From: Thermoprotei archaeon
GTDB lineage: Archaea > Thermoproteota > Thermoprotei_A > Sulfolobales > Ignisphaeraceae
Direction of reading: 5' to 3'
Assembly (NCBI GenBank): GCA_003661775.1
Contig: QMWT01000003.1
Span: forward strand, 1-35,024
Length of the DNA: 35,024 nt
The position numbers were made by a program, and so were the translations under genes. Shown piece after piece: positions 15,364 through 23,625 of the stretch. Within the stretch, counting starts at the first letter, position 1. Each line of letters opens with the position of its first letter. Under the pieces are notes generated by a model that worked only from the letters and a program-made list of their open reading frames with translations, searched no databases and was not told the DNA's origin.

Positions 15364-16830
15364 TTGAAATACATTTACGAACCAGCTTACAAACTTGTCG
15401 ATCTCTTCCATCAAGAACCCGACAAAATATTTGATTACATTGATGCCGTTTTCAATAGAATAAAGTCTGTTGAGAGCAAGGTAAAATCCTACATAACACT
15501 TCGTAGTTACGACAGCGTACTCAAGGAGGCCGAGGAGGTAGTGCTCAGGATTAAGAAAGGTGAGCATCTGCCCCTCGCAGGGATCCTCATAGCGGTGAAG
15601 GATAACATATCAACACGCGGTCTGCGAACTACCTGTGCATCCCGAATTTTGGAGAATTATGTTCCTCCATACGATGCTACAGTTATTAAAATGATCAAAG
15701 AAGCGGGGGGTATAGTCGTAGGGAAAACAAACATGGACGAATTCGCGATGGGTTCAACAACGGAGAACAGCGCATTCTTTCCCACACACAATCCCTGGGA
15801 TCTGACACGTGTACCTGGAGGTTCATCTGGAGGAAGTGCCGCTGCTATTTCGGCTGGAGAGACAACTCTTGCCTTAGGTAGCGATACCGGAGGCTCCATA
15901 AGGTGCCCAGCAGCTTTCACGGCAACAGTAGGACTTAAGCCTACCTACGGTCTGGTAAGCAGGTATGGGTTAATAGCCTATGCTAGCAGTCTGGATCAGA
16001 TAGGTCCCATGGCTAGAAATGTACATGATGTAGCACTGTTACTAAGCATAATAGCTACTCACGACTCACTCGATTCTACATCTATACCGCGTATACAAAG
16101 ATGTAATTTCTTAATGGAGCTCCTAGACACAATGAAGAAAAGACCTCGCCTCAAAATAGCTTTGGTAAGAGAATTGTGGAAAGGCGTAGAAGAGGATGTT
16201 GGCAAGGTGCTTCACAATGTTTTGGACAAGTTGTGCTCCGAGCACATGTGCGAAGAAGTTTCTATCCCCATAGTACACTATGCACTGCCTGCTTACTACG
16301 TCATAGCTATGGCCGAGGCGAGCTCTAATCTAGCTAGATACGATGGTGTTAGATACGGCCTGAGCACTACCAAAGAAGGTAGAAATTGGATCGAGGTTTT
16401 CTCAGAAGTTAGATCTAAAGGTTTCGGATTCGAAGTAAAGAAGAGAATTGCGTTAGGAGCATTCATACTAAGTGCAGGCTATCAAGAGCAGTACTACATA
16501 CGCGCGTTAAAAGTTCGAAGGATACTAAAGGTTGAATTTGACAAACTGTTTACGAAGTTCGATGTAATCGCCTTGCCTACCATGCCTATAAAACCTCCGA
16601 GGCTCGGCGAGGCTATAACAGACCCTATAAAGCTTTACAGCATGGATATAGACACTGTGCTAGCCAACATGATAGGTTCACCTGCTGTAAGTGTTCCAGC
16701 GGGATTTGCAAACGCGCTACCAGTGGCTGTGCAGTTCATGGGGAAGCCTCTTTCCGAAACAACGCTCTTGTACGCCGCATCTCTCATTGAAGAAATTACA
16801 AAGCTTCATGACCTAAAACCTCCGTTATGA
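15364..16830 (+). CDS. gatA: Asp/Glu-tRNA amidotransferase subunit A (amidase)
   Basis: Releases ammonia from glutamine for the amidation of Asp-tRNA-Asn (and possibly Glu-tRNA-Gln). It has 488 residues of the amidase-signature family with the full catalytic triad Lys79 (IAVKD), cis-Ser154 (GGSSGGS) and Ser178 (SDTGGS), the same numbering as bacterial GatA. Start TTG 15364 is 6 bases after GGTGA. It sits between gatC and gatB with gaps of 6 and 11 bases, so the three subunits are clearly one operon. In archaea GatCAB is mainly used to make Asn-tRNA, while GatDE makes Gln-tRNA. Confidence 0.97.
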   Translation: MKYIYEPAYKLVDLFHQEPDKIFDYIDAVFNRIKSVESKVKSYITLRSYDSVLKEAEEVVLRIKKGEHLPLAGILIAVKDNISTRGLRTTCASRILENYVPPYDATVIKMIKEAGGIVVGKTNMDEFAMGSTTENSAFFPTHNPWDLTRVPGGSSGGSAAAISAGETTLALGSDTGGSIRCPAAFTATVGLKPTYGLVSRYGLIAYASSLDQIGPMARNVHDVALLLSIIATHDSLDSTSIPRIQRCNFLMELLDTMKKRPRLKIALVRELWKGVEEDVGKVLHNVLDKLCSEHMCEEVSIPIVHYALPAYYVIAMAEASSNLARYDGVRYGLSTTKEGRNWIEVFSEVRSKGFGFEVKKRIALGAFILSAGYQEQYYIRALKVRRILKVEFDKLFTKFDVIALPTMPIKPPRLGEAITDPIKLYSMDIDTVLANMIGSPAVSVPAGFANALPVAVQFMGKPLSETTLLYAASLIEEITKLHDLKPPL

Positions 16831-16841
16831 GGTGAAATAGA

Positions 16842-18296
16842 GTGGCGGAATCTGGTGTTAAGATAGGTCTCGAGATTCACGTACAGCTAACCGCACTTAA
16901 ATCAAAACTATTCTGTTCGTGCCCTACGGATTACCGAGGTAAGCCTCCTAACACCAACATCTGCCCCGTATGTCTAGGGCTACCCGGGGTCCTCCCTGTT
17001 GTTAACAGAAAAGCTATTGAGTATGCGATAATGGTCGCCCTCGCACTGAACTGCAAATTAAGCAACAAAGTAGTGTTCGTACGTAAGCATTACTTCTATC
17101 CTGACCTACCTAAGAATTATCAGATATCGCAATACGATGGAATAGGCTCGACCCCCCTCTGCCGAGACGGATATCTGCAGATACGTGTAAATGGAAAGAA
17201 CAAAGTCGTGAGAATAAGGAGGATAAATATAGAGGAGGATCCTGGCAGACTTACGTACCCTACGGGTGATATTGCTACTAGCAGATACAGTCTTGTAGAC
17301 TACAACCGTTCGGGAATAGCGCTACTGGAGATCGTCACTGAGCCTGATATACATACACCGCAAGAAGCCCGAGCTTTTCTTACAAAGCTCGTGAGTATTC
17401 TTGAACACCTAGGGATAACAGACATAAGCCTTGAAGGCGCTTTCCGAGTGGATGCTAATATATCGATCGGGGGTGGAGGAAGAGTAGAGGTCAAGAACAT
17501 AGGCTCTATAAAAGATGTTGAAAGAGCCTTATCTTATGAGATCCTAAGACAGCGGAGCATAGTAGCTAAAGGTGGCGTTGTTAAACGGGAGACTCGCCAC
17601 TGGGATTCTAGTAAGAGGATAACAGTCAGTTTAAGAGTGAAGGAAACCGAGGAAGATTATAGATACTTCCCTGACCCAGACCTACCTCCGATAACGATCA
17701 GCGATGAGCTTGTAAAACAAGTAATGGAGAGAATGCCTGAGTTACCCGATCATAGAATAAAACGCTTTATGAAGCAGTATGGTCTCGATGAATACCGGGC
17801 TACAGTCTTAGTTATGGAAAAGTGGTTGGCTGACCTCTTTGAGAGCGTGGCTAAGCTTTACAGTAACTACAAGAGAATTGCTGATCTCTTGATTACGGAT
17901 TTCATGAGGTGGGTCAACGAATTTAGGCTAACTCCACGTGATGTCAAAGCTACACCTCAGGTACTAGCTAAGTTGCTTAGACTCCTAGACCAAGGGGTTA
18001 TTAGCATAAAGATCGTTAAGGAGATACTCCCTGAAATTATAAGTAAAGGTGTAGATCCGGAGGATTACATAAAGAAGAAAAGGTTAACTAGGATCGCAGA
18101 TGAGGAGTATCTGAGGAACATAGTAAGGGAAATTATACATAAAAATAGAAAAGCTGCGCTTGACGCTCTCACCAACCCACGAGCTATAAACTACCTAATC
18201 GGTATGGTCATGAAACAAACTCGGGGACGTGCTGACCCAAGCATAACAGCCAAGCTGGTAAGAGAAGAGCTTGCTAGACTCAAAGAAGAGAAGTAG
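16842..18296 (+). CDS. gatB: Asp/Glu-tRNA amidotransferase subunit B
   Basis: Binds the misacylated tRNA, phosphorylates its side chain with ATP and receives the ammonia from GatA. The 484 residues begin at GTG 16842 with GGTGA 6-10 bases before it. The kinase cradle starts KIGLEIHVQL and carries a zinc site with Cys25, Cys27, Cys41 and Cys44 (CSC and CPVCLG). YFYPDLPKNYQISQYD is the classic GatB signature. The C-terminal part is the helical YqeY-like tail that contacts tRNA. It is intact and of normal length. A candidate C/D RNA on the opposite strand follows directly. Confidence 0.97.
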   Translation: MAESGVKIGLEIHVQLTALKSKLFCSCPTDYRGKPPNTNICPVCLGLPGVLPVVNRKAIEYAIMVALALNCKLSNKVVFVRKHYFYPDLPKNYQISQYDGIGSTPLCRDGYLQIRVNGKNKVVRIRRINIEEDPGRLTYPTGDIATSRYSLVDYNRSGIALLEIVTEPDIHTPQEARAFLTKLVSILEHLGITDISLEGAFRVDANISIGGGGRVEVKNIGSIKDVERALSYEILRQRSIVAKGGVVKRETRHWDSSKRITVSLRVKETEEDYRYFPDPDLPPITISDELVKQVMERMPELPDHRIKRFMKQYGLDEYRATVLVMEKWLADLFESVAKLYSNYKRIADLLITDFMRWVNEFRLTPRDVKATPQVLAKLLRLLDQGVISIKIVKEILPEIISKGVDPEDYIKKKRLTRIADEEYLRNIVREIIHKNRKAALDALTNPRAINYLIGMVMKQTRGRADPSITAKLVREELARLKEEK

Positions 18297-18302
18297 GTGG
18301 TT

Positions 18303-18370
18303 ATGCTCACCGCGTGGTTTCCTCATCACACAGTTATTCAGCTCTTAAAACCTCGATCATCGCAACATAC
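18303..18370 (-). ncRNA. Candidate C/D box guide sRNA between gatB and tfs
   Basis: On the minus strand: C-like box GCGATGA (18363-18357, one mismatch), a 15-base spacer, a perfect D' box CTGA (18341-18338), an 8-base linker, a perfect C' box GTGATGA (18329-18323), a 12-base guide (18322-18311), and D-like GTGA (18310-18307, one mismatch). TATG just before the C box and CATA just after the D box could form a short terminal stem. The order and spacing fit an archaeal C/D RNA. It lies directly downstream of the tfs stop and on the same strand, so it could be cut from that transcript. Confidence 0.4.
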
Positions 18371-18378
18371 TGGGGTCT

Positions 18379-18717
18379 TTACTCATACTCTCTCCACACA
18401 TATCCGCATTTCACGCACTTGAAGAATCTTGTTGTAGGTTCATCAGCTGCACGTGTCTGCATTTCCCAATAGTAGACTTCGTCATATCCACACTTAGGAC
18501 ATCTGACAACACCTTTAAGCTTAGGTGCTGCTTCGGGCATCTTGCCTTCTAACACTATCGTCTTCTCTTTCTCACTATGTTCGATTCTCTGGCTGAGAAC
18601 TAAAGAGCTTGGTGTAGAGTTTAGTATATAGCCGCATTTAGTACATACTAGCACGCTCTTTCCTCCACTTCTTCTAGGTAACATCATCCCTCCACATCTA
18701 GGACAAAAGTACATCAT
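18379..18717 (-). CDS. tfs: Transcription factor S (TFIIS-like cleavage factor)
   Basis: Stimulates RNA cleavage by stalled RNA polymerase. The 112 residues have an N-terminal zinc ribbon like that of RpoM (Cys5, 8, 25, 28) and a C-terminal TFIIS ribbon (Cys73, 76, 101, 104) with the catalytic acidic pair Asp92-Glu93 in QTRAADEPTT. The start is ATG 18717, overlapping the upstream stop as TAATG, or ATG 18714 directly after it. GGGGTG sits just upstream. The frame also allows GTG 18723. It is last in the cluster that begins with uL16. Confidence 0.93.
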   Translation of the reverse strand: MMYFCPRCGGMMLPRRSGGKSVLVCTKCGYILNSTPSSLVLSQRIEHSEKEKTIVLEGKMPEAAPKLKGVVRCPKCGYDEVYYWEMQTRAADEPTTRFFKCVKCGYVWREYE

Positions 18718-19088
18718 TAACACCCCGAATAGCCAGAAAGAAACTGCGTGTAACCCGCTTTTAAGCTATGCCTACATAATGCATAGCAAACATGTCGGGC
18801 AAAATCAAGCCACCTGGATACAATGCTCATACCCCTCGACCCTTGCAAGGTCTTGAATCTCTTTACCTCATAAAGTTTCTTCAAAAGCTCACTATCTACA
18901 CCAACATCTATGTATATGTAGCTTACCTCGCCGAGTATGCTATCGCTAAGAAGTTCTTGCACTAGTTCTCTAGAGGAGCTGTGAAGTACTATCTTATCTA
19001 ACCCTCGACTGCCTCTCACCACTAGGGCCATGCAGGGACAACATTTATCAGGATGAGTAATTATGAGAATCCTAGATTCACGCTTCAT
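18717..19088 (-). CDS. Unrecognised 123-residue protein between rpoL and tfs
   Basis: Starts MKRESRILIITHPDKCCPCM, overlapping the end of rpoL by 11 bases, and its stop overlaps the tfs start. This tight packing argues for a real gene and for a link to transcription or translation. It has a first beta strand followed by CCPC, then an alpha/beta pattern (KIVLHSSSRELVQELL and SYIYIDVGVD) and a Cys-rich C-terminal helix. A loose thioredoxin-like or Toprim-like topology is possible, but I recognise no family. Confidence 0.65.
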   Translation of the reverse strand: MKRESRILIITHPDKCCPCMALVVRGSRGLDKIVLHSSSRELVQELLSDSILGEVSYIYIDVGVDSELLKKLYEVKRFKTLQGSRGMSIVSRWLDFARHVCYALCRHSLKAGYTQFLSGYSGC

Positions 19089-19380
19089 CCGAGCCTCCTA
19101 ACACCTTCTCTATTTCAGTGCGCAATTTCTCGCTAAGGTTCTTAGCCTTATTTAGAACCTTCATGAGTACCTCCAGGGCATCCACATTCCCATCAGTAAG
19201 TATCACAACTTCAGGGGGTGAAACCAGAGGGTGATCGATTATGTATGCTGCATACTTAACTCCTGGCTCGCGCATTGCTAATTTCGCTATTAAATTAGGC
19301 AACGAATGCTTATCTTCATCATAAATTACGAAACGTATCTCATTCTTTGTATACTTCTTCAGCTCAACCTTTGGAGCCAA
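19078..19380 (-). CDS. rpoL: DNA-directed RNA polymerase subunit L (Rpo11)
   Basis: The Rpb11-like assembly subunit that dimerises with subunit D to start building RNA polymerase. The 100 residues contain the family core EIRFVIYDEDKHSLPNLIAK, followed by AAYIIDHPLVSPPEV and a long C-terminal helix. TTG 19380 is preceded by GGGAGG. It sits 35 bases after the DUF2067-like gene and overlaps the next gene by 11 bases. Confidence 0.95.
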   Translation of the reverse strand: MAPKVELKKYTKNEIRFVIYDEDKHSLPNLIAKLAMREPGVKYAAYIIDHPLVSPPEVVILTDGNVDALEVLMKVLNKAKNLSEKLRTEIEKVLGGSDEA

Positions 19381-19415
19381 GGTTCCTCCCTGCAGGTTGT
19401 CGTTGAGACAGTCTA

Positions 19416-20039
19416 TTAATGTTCCGCTGAAACATCAAATCCCTGATCCTCGATAAGCCTCCGTGCAGCTTCAGTCCATGGAACAATTAACTCTCCGGAA
19501 TCTCCTAAAAGTCCTAGCTCTTCTAATCTCCTAAGAAGAGATGGCGGTCTCTGTCCAGTAATAGCGCCAACCATAATTAATACCTTCTTTACATTAGCTG
19601 GGACATCTATTCTCTCCAGTCGAGTAAGCGCTTCACTTACCATCTTGGCAACTTCAGCTAATTCCGTAACAGACATATCAGCGTAAATAATATTTCCACG
19701 AAGTTCTGCCTTGATGCCGTTGAGCTTAAGTAGCTCTACGACCACCTCAGGTACTACGGGCCCCTTTACAAGCCTGCTCAGTTCTTCGACAAGAATACCG
19801 CTTCTGGCACTTTCACTACGTCTTCTAATGAGTTTAACTGCTTCACGTATTCTCAAGACCGTTCTAACAACATCAGGCTCAAACCCTACAACCCTGAGGT
19901 AGATCTTGCCGCCTCTTATGAAGCCAAACACGTCTGCCCTCATCGATACCTCCTCGCTGAGTCTATCCATGAGTTCAGAGCATGTCCTCGGATCGCCGCA
20001 GTCGATAACAAATAACCTCTCAGCGTAACCGCGCGTCAT
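19416..20039 (-). CDS. Archaeal conserved protein, probably DUF2067
   Basis: A 207-residue protein rich in charged helices. The N-terminal half has a ferredoxin-like strand/helix pattern (RLFVIDCGD, VFGFIRGGKIYLRVVGFE). The second half is helical with VPANVKKVLIMVGAI and a final helix-turn-helix-like part (PSLLRRLEELGLLG). The composition and the place between csl4 and rpoL match my memory of the archaeal DUF2067 family, whose role is unknown; the N-terminus could bind RNA. ATG 20039 has GGAGAG upstream, and a TATA-like AAGATAAAAAC lies about 20-30 bases further up. Family name at moderate confidence, gene at high confidence. Confidence 0.72.
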   Translation of the reverse strand: MTRGYAERLFVIDCGDPRTCSELMDRLSEEVSMRADVFGFIRGGKIYLRVVGFEPDVVRTVLRIREAVKLIRRRSESARSGILVEELSRLVKGPVVPEVVVELLKLNGIKAELRGNIIYADMSVTELAEVAKMVSEALTRLERIDVPANVKKVLIMVGAITGQRPPSLLRRLEELGLLGDSGELIVPWTEAARRLIEDQGFDVSAEH

Positions 20040-20084
20040 CTTCTCTCCTTATTCAATTACTTACTCAAGTTTTTATCTTCTTTA

Positions 20085-20669
20085 TCAACGAGTCCTTTTA
20101 TAATGCCGTGTTATCAGGTAGTCCAGCGAAACTCTTCTATTTTCTTGATTACAGCATTCAGGGCATCTCAACTTATCGTTATCCTTCACAAGTGGTGCGC
20201 CACATTTTGAACAATAGGCTAGGATCACACCTAGCCGTGGCTCTTTAATGCTTAGCAAGAATGGAGGCTTGGAGCTAAGCACCTTAGCTTTTACTAGATC
20301 ACCTACTCTCAGCACTTCAAATATGCTATTTACTCTATGCTCACTTACTTGGGATATATGTAGGAGACCAGTGAACGCAGTTTTGAAGGGCATTGCTAGA
20401 TTTAGCGCCAGAATCTTTACGAAAACGATATCGTCCCTACCACCGCTTACTTGTCCTATTACAACATCACCTACACTGGGTATCGATACCTTTTTGCTTG
20501 GAACTACGTACACCCTTCTTAAGTTCATATCGTAGACGACTCTTCCGACCACAGCTGAGTAGATATTCCCGTCCTCTACATACGTACCCGTTGAGGCCAT
20601 GAATTCTTCCTCGACACAAAGATTATCACGCGGAAGTACCAGCTTCATCTCTTCACTCAACCGGTTCAC
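20085..20669 (-). CDS. csl4: Exosome RNA-binding subunit Csl4
   Basis: Part of the cap of the archaeal exosome, which feeds RNA to the Rrp41/Rrp42 ring. Of its 194 residues, the N-terminal domain starts around KLVLPRDNLCVEEEF, an S1 domain covers about 65-145 (VGDVVIGQVS to HISQVS), and a zinc ribbon has Cys153, 156, 169 and 172. GTG 20669 overlaps the upstream stop as GTGA. ATG 20648, seven residues later, is an equally plausible start and has GAGTGA before it. It is followed after 45 bases by the DUF2067-like gene. Confidence 0.93.
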   Translation of the reverse strand: MNRLSEEMKLVLPRDNLCVEEEFMASTGTYVEDGNIYSAVVGRVVYDMNLRRVYVVPSKKVSIPSVGDVVIGQVSGGRDDIVFVKILALNLAMPFKTAFTGLLHISQVSEHRVNSIFEVLRVGDLVKAKVLSSKPPFLLSIKEPRLGVILAYCSKCGAPLVKDNDKLRCPECCNQENRRVSLDYLITRHYKRTR

Positions 20670-21301
20670 CTACCTGATTTTCTGATAAAGTACAGGTCTA
20701 TAGAGACCCTATATACTCTACGTTTATGGCTTTCAAACAGTTGAGGTATCAAAATGTTTCTGGTATTGAGAATCAAAGCCCTGTACCCCTTCCTCAACGC
20801 AGTATCCATAATAAGCTTCCTCGTCCCGTAATTGGCCATGTGCATAGTGTAAATAGCTTGTGGTGCAAAGGAGTACGCACACTTTAAAAATAGCATATCA
20901 GCTCCTCGTCTATGTATGCCAAAGGGAGGGTTCATGATAACTGTGTCGACACCTCTTAATGAAATATTAGGGATCACGGCTGTAAGACTGTGCAGTCTTT
21001 CGCTTAATCTCAGTCTTCTCGCCCATTCATCGGCGAGCCTTACAGCTTCGGTATCTATATCTATACACAGAACATCTGATGCTCCTAGGAGCAAGCTTCC
21101 TATCGCAAGTACGCCGGTGCCACAACCTAGATCCGCTACCACTTTACCCTCTATATCACCTCTCATGTATGCTTCCCACAGAATTTCGCTGGCTGTATCA
21201 CCGTCAGTCACATACTGTTCAAGTTCACGAACAGCTCTAGGAAAACTTGGAGCTCTACTCAATAACAGCGCAAGCTCGCGCCTGCTCTTAATACCTACCA
21301 A
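20666..21301 (-). CDS. METTL5-like RNA N6-adenine methyltransferase
   Basis: A 211-residue Rossmann methyltransferase with DLGCGTG (57-63) and NPPFG (124-128), the signature of amino-group methylases. LEQYVTDGDTASEILWEAY before the SAM site is typical of the METTL5/COG2263 group, which methylates an adenine of small-subunit rRNA. The C-terminal strands lack an extra RNA-binding domain. The start TTG 21301 overlaps the dph2 stop by 7 bases; an AGAGG lies rather far upstream. It is tightly packed between dph2 and csl4. The rRNA target is inferred from the family. Confidence 0.88.
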   Translation of the reverse strand: MVGIKSRRELALLLSRAPSFPRAVRELEQYVTDGDTASEILWEAYMRGDIEGKVVADLGCGTGVLAIGSLLLGASDVLCIDIDTEAVRLADEWARRLRLSERLHSLTAVIPNISLRGVDTVIMNPPFGIHRRGADMLFLKCAYSFAPQAIYTMHMANYGTRKLIMDTALRKGYRALILNTRNILIPQLFESHKRRVYRVSIDLYFIRKSGR

Positions 21302-22305
21302 GGATACACATACCTCTCTTCACCAGTAAGAACCATGTAAGCCTCTCCGGGAGTTAATACAGGCTTCCTAAATTCGTAAAGGTCGTCTATAGGTATGCGT
21401 GGACATGATGCCACAACAAACACATCTACATCTTCGGAATCTAAGTTCTCGAGCACATGCTGGTCTAAGTACAATGCTATAGTTTTTATACACGTACCAC
21501 CACGTTGCCTAATTAATTGACATATCTTATCGACAATACTTGGTCTATGCTGTCCATATACGCCATCTATCACTACCCAAGTCTTTGCCTCACGACTATA
21601 CGCAATCTTCCAGTACCTAATCCTCAAGATCTTCTTAACATCTTCTTGTACATCTCTAATAGCACCAGTATAGGGGTCAACCATTACAATTGTAGAAGCT
21701 CTGTCTAGGTTTCTTAACGCTACCCCTATTGCATGAAATCTCCCACCTGCTACCACAAGGGTAATATCTATATCCTTAGGTATCTTAGGAACAAGACAGC
21801 CCGTTACGATGCCCCCGTACTCCGCTCTAAATCCCTTGGTGTTTAGAAATTCGACTAGCCATCGAGAAAGCTCTGCATGCTGAGATGTAGTTAACACTAA
21901 CACGCTCTGCACATTCTTAGTTCTGATATAGTCTACAATTCTCTCAAACCTAAGATTGTGGACCCCCGTGTATTCAGCAGGTATAAACAAGACTGGTATT
22001 GCAGGAGTATAGTTTGGATACTCTACATGCCCTATGTGGACCAATAAATCCGAGCCAGAAATTCTAGAACCTAGCTCGTCCAATAGACAAGAACCGTGTG
22101 AGGGATTCAATGAAAAGAGAATCTCTACACTCTCTACGCATCTGCTAAGCTCTTTGTACAGGAAGGGAATACATCTTAAAAAACCTTCAGGAAGCTGTAT
22201 TAGAATCTTTCTGCACTGCCTTCTCTTAACCACTTCACATATATAGTCAGTTCGGAACTCATAATTTTTGCAAAACTCTGCAACTCCTTTATCTGTACGA
22301 ACCAT
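21295..22305 (-). CDS. dph2: Diphthamide synthase Dph2 (2-(3-amino-3-carboxypropyl)histidine synthase)
   Basis: A radical iron-sulfur enzyme that transfers a 3-amino-3-carboxypropyl group from SAM to a His of elongation factor 2, the first step of diphthamide synthesis. The 336 residues carry the three cluster-binding cysteines, Cys73 (SHGSC), Cys170 (VTGC) and Cys301 (VASCPRIPIDD). I chose ATG 22305, 4 bases after the uL16 stop. The frame extends to TTG 22341, but that would overlap uL16 by 32 bases. It belongs to the cluster uL16-dph2-METTL5-like-csl4. Confidence 0.95.
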   Translation of the reverse strand: MVRTDKGVAEFCKNYEFRTDYICEVVKRRQCRKILIQLPEGFLRCIPFLYKELSRCVESVEILFSLNPSHGSCLLDELGSRISGSDLLVHIGHVEYPNYTPAIPVLFIPAEYTGVHNLRFERIVDYIRTKNVQSVLVLTTSQHAELSRWLVEFLNTKGFRAEYGGIVTGCLVPKIPKDIDITLVVAGGRFHAIGVALRNLDRASTIVMVDPYTGAIRDVQEDVKKILRIRYWKIAYSREAKTWVVIDGVYGQHRPSIVDKICQLIRQRGGTCIKTIALYLDQHVLENLDSEDVDVFVVASCPRIPIDDLYEFRKPVLTPGEAYMVLTGEERYVYPW

Positions 22306-22309
22306 ATCA

Positions 22310-22825
22310 TCAACTTGCCTTGGCAAGCTTCTTAATGACAATCCTAGTTTTTACAGGAAGTTTTGATGCTGCTCTGCGTAGAGCCTCTTTAGCATGTTCT
22401 ATGTTGTTAGACTTGACGCGTACTTCTATGATCTCTGTACCCATATCTACACGTGCTGCTGTCCCTACGGGCTTACCAAAAGCTAGGCGCATACCCTCCT
22501 GTAGTCGGTCTGCACCGGCAAATGCCATCATCTTATGCTCGCGTATCACATGGTGCGGATATGTTCTTATTATGAGCATGAAGTTCTGGTCGCCAATGGT
22601 TGTGCTAAGATATTTAGATGCCATGAGTCGCGCAGCTTCGAGCGCATTGTGCCTTACAGCAGCTTTCTCTAATGCCATTAAAACTACAACGGTATCTGCG
22701 TCTATGTGTGGATTACCCATAACGTACTTAACTATCTTTGGAGGTGGCACGCCGTGTATGTATTCCTTCCTTGTGTATGGGGGCTTCTCTTGATGTGTAT
22801 AGCATCTGGCAGGCCTTAGAGGCAT
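22310..22825 (-). CDS. rpl10e: Large ribosomal subunit protein uL16 (archaeal L10e)
   Basis: Sits near the peptidyl transferase centre and the A-site tRNA. The 171 residues show the archaeal L10e hallmarks: MPLRPARCY, PPYTRKEYIHGVPPPKI, then RTYPHHVIREHKMMAFAGADR and the basic loop GKPVGTAARV. It is the first gene of its cluster. A TATA-like CTTTAAAG at 22862-22869 (minus strand) lies about 40 bases before the ATG. Confidence 0.97.
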   Translation of the reverse strand: MPLRPARCYTHQEKPPYTRKEYIHGVPPPKIVKYVMGNPHIDADTVVVLMALEKAAVRHNALEAARLMASKYLSTTIGDQNFMLIIRTYPHHVIREHKMMAFAGADRLQEGMRLAFGKPVGTAARVDMGTEIIEVRVKSNNIEHAKEALRRAASKLPVKTRIVIKKLAKAS

Positions 22826-22884
22826 AACGTATACCCCAGCGACTCTGAATTCATTACCGTACTTTAAAGCTTTGCTCGCTGCTC

Positions 22885-23625
22885 CTACAAGTCACTTTCC
22901 TTAACCAAATGCCGGAATTCTCGAAGAGCTACGGCAGCTCTTCTAAAGAATAGTGTTAGGACCCCGACCTCAGCCTTGGAGAGCGGATAACAGTTCACAA
23001 GTCTGCGTAACACTAACTTCATCTGTTCCTTCTGTCTATCATCAGAACCTGCATACTCCGATGCGCTTACTATATACTTTTCGAGTATACCGAGCTCAGC
23101 TTCACTAGCTCTAGATACTTTGAGCATAGAACTTGATCGATACGCAGTATGCTTATAGAACACATATAATGCTATAGCTACAGCGTGGCTTAGGTTCAGC
23201 GTGGGGTACTCGGGGTTAGCGGGTATGTGAACGGTGTAAGTACACGTGGACAGTTCTTCACGTGTTAAACCGACACTCTCCCTCCCAAACACCAGCGCCA
23301 CTTTCTCTCTATTCTTAACAATATCAACAAATTCCTCTATGGACAGTGCATGCCTGAGCACATCACCACCGCTACTCACTAAGGCTGTAGTACACCCAGA
23401 AACCTCGACACCACGCAGTGCTTCACTCAAGCTCCCTACAACGATCACACGCTTACGATCGATAAACTCTGCTCCACGGGCAGCGAACCTTCTAACTTCT
23501 TCGGAGAAAGGATCGATGCGCGGATTAACTAGGTAAAGTTCTCTAACGGCGAAGTTACGACATAGCCTCAGTATAAAGCCTAGGTTTATCTCGCCTTCAG
23601 GCTCAACTAGCACAACTCTAAGCAA
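22885..23625 (-). CDS. trmJ: tRNA 2'-O-methyltransferase TrmJ-like (SPOUT)
   Basis: The 246 residues have a SpoU/TrmH-type knotted methyltransferase domain (1-165). VVLVEPEGEINLGFILRLCRN holds the N-terminal catalytic Asn/Arg region, VFGRESVGLTREEL is motif 2, and the knot motif is YPTLNLSHAVAIALY. A helical C-terminal domain follows (180-246), the architecture of TrmJ, which methylates nucleotide 32 of tRNA; archaeal TrmJ acts on C32. Its start overlaps the end of the HemK-like gene by 8 bases, so it is the last gene of the long aIF5A cluster. Confidence 0.88.
   Translation of the reverse strand: MLRVVLVEPEGEINLGFILRLCRNFAVRELYLVNPRIDPFSEEVRRFAARGAEFIDRKRVIVVGSLSEALRGVEVSGCTTALVSSGGDVLRHALSIEEFVDIVKNREKVALVFGRESVGLTREELSTCTYTVHIPANPEYPTLNLSHAVAIALYVFYKHTAYRSSSMLKVSRASEAELGILEKYIVSASEYAGSDDRQKEQMKLVLRRLVNCYPLSKAEVGVLTLFFRRAAVALREFRHLVKESDL

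Noticed and set aside
22320..22793. 157-codon plus-strand frame opposite uL16
   Set aside because: It is fully antisense to a clear ribosomal protein gene and is a by-product of its codon use.
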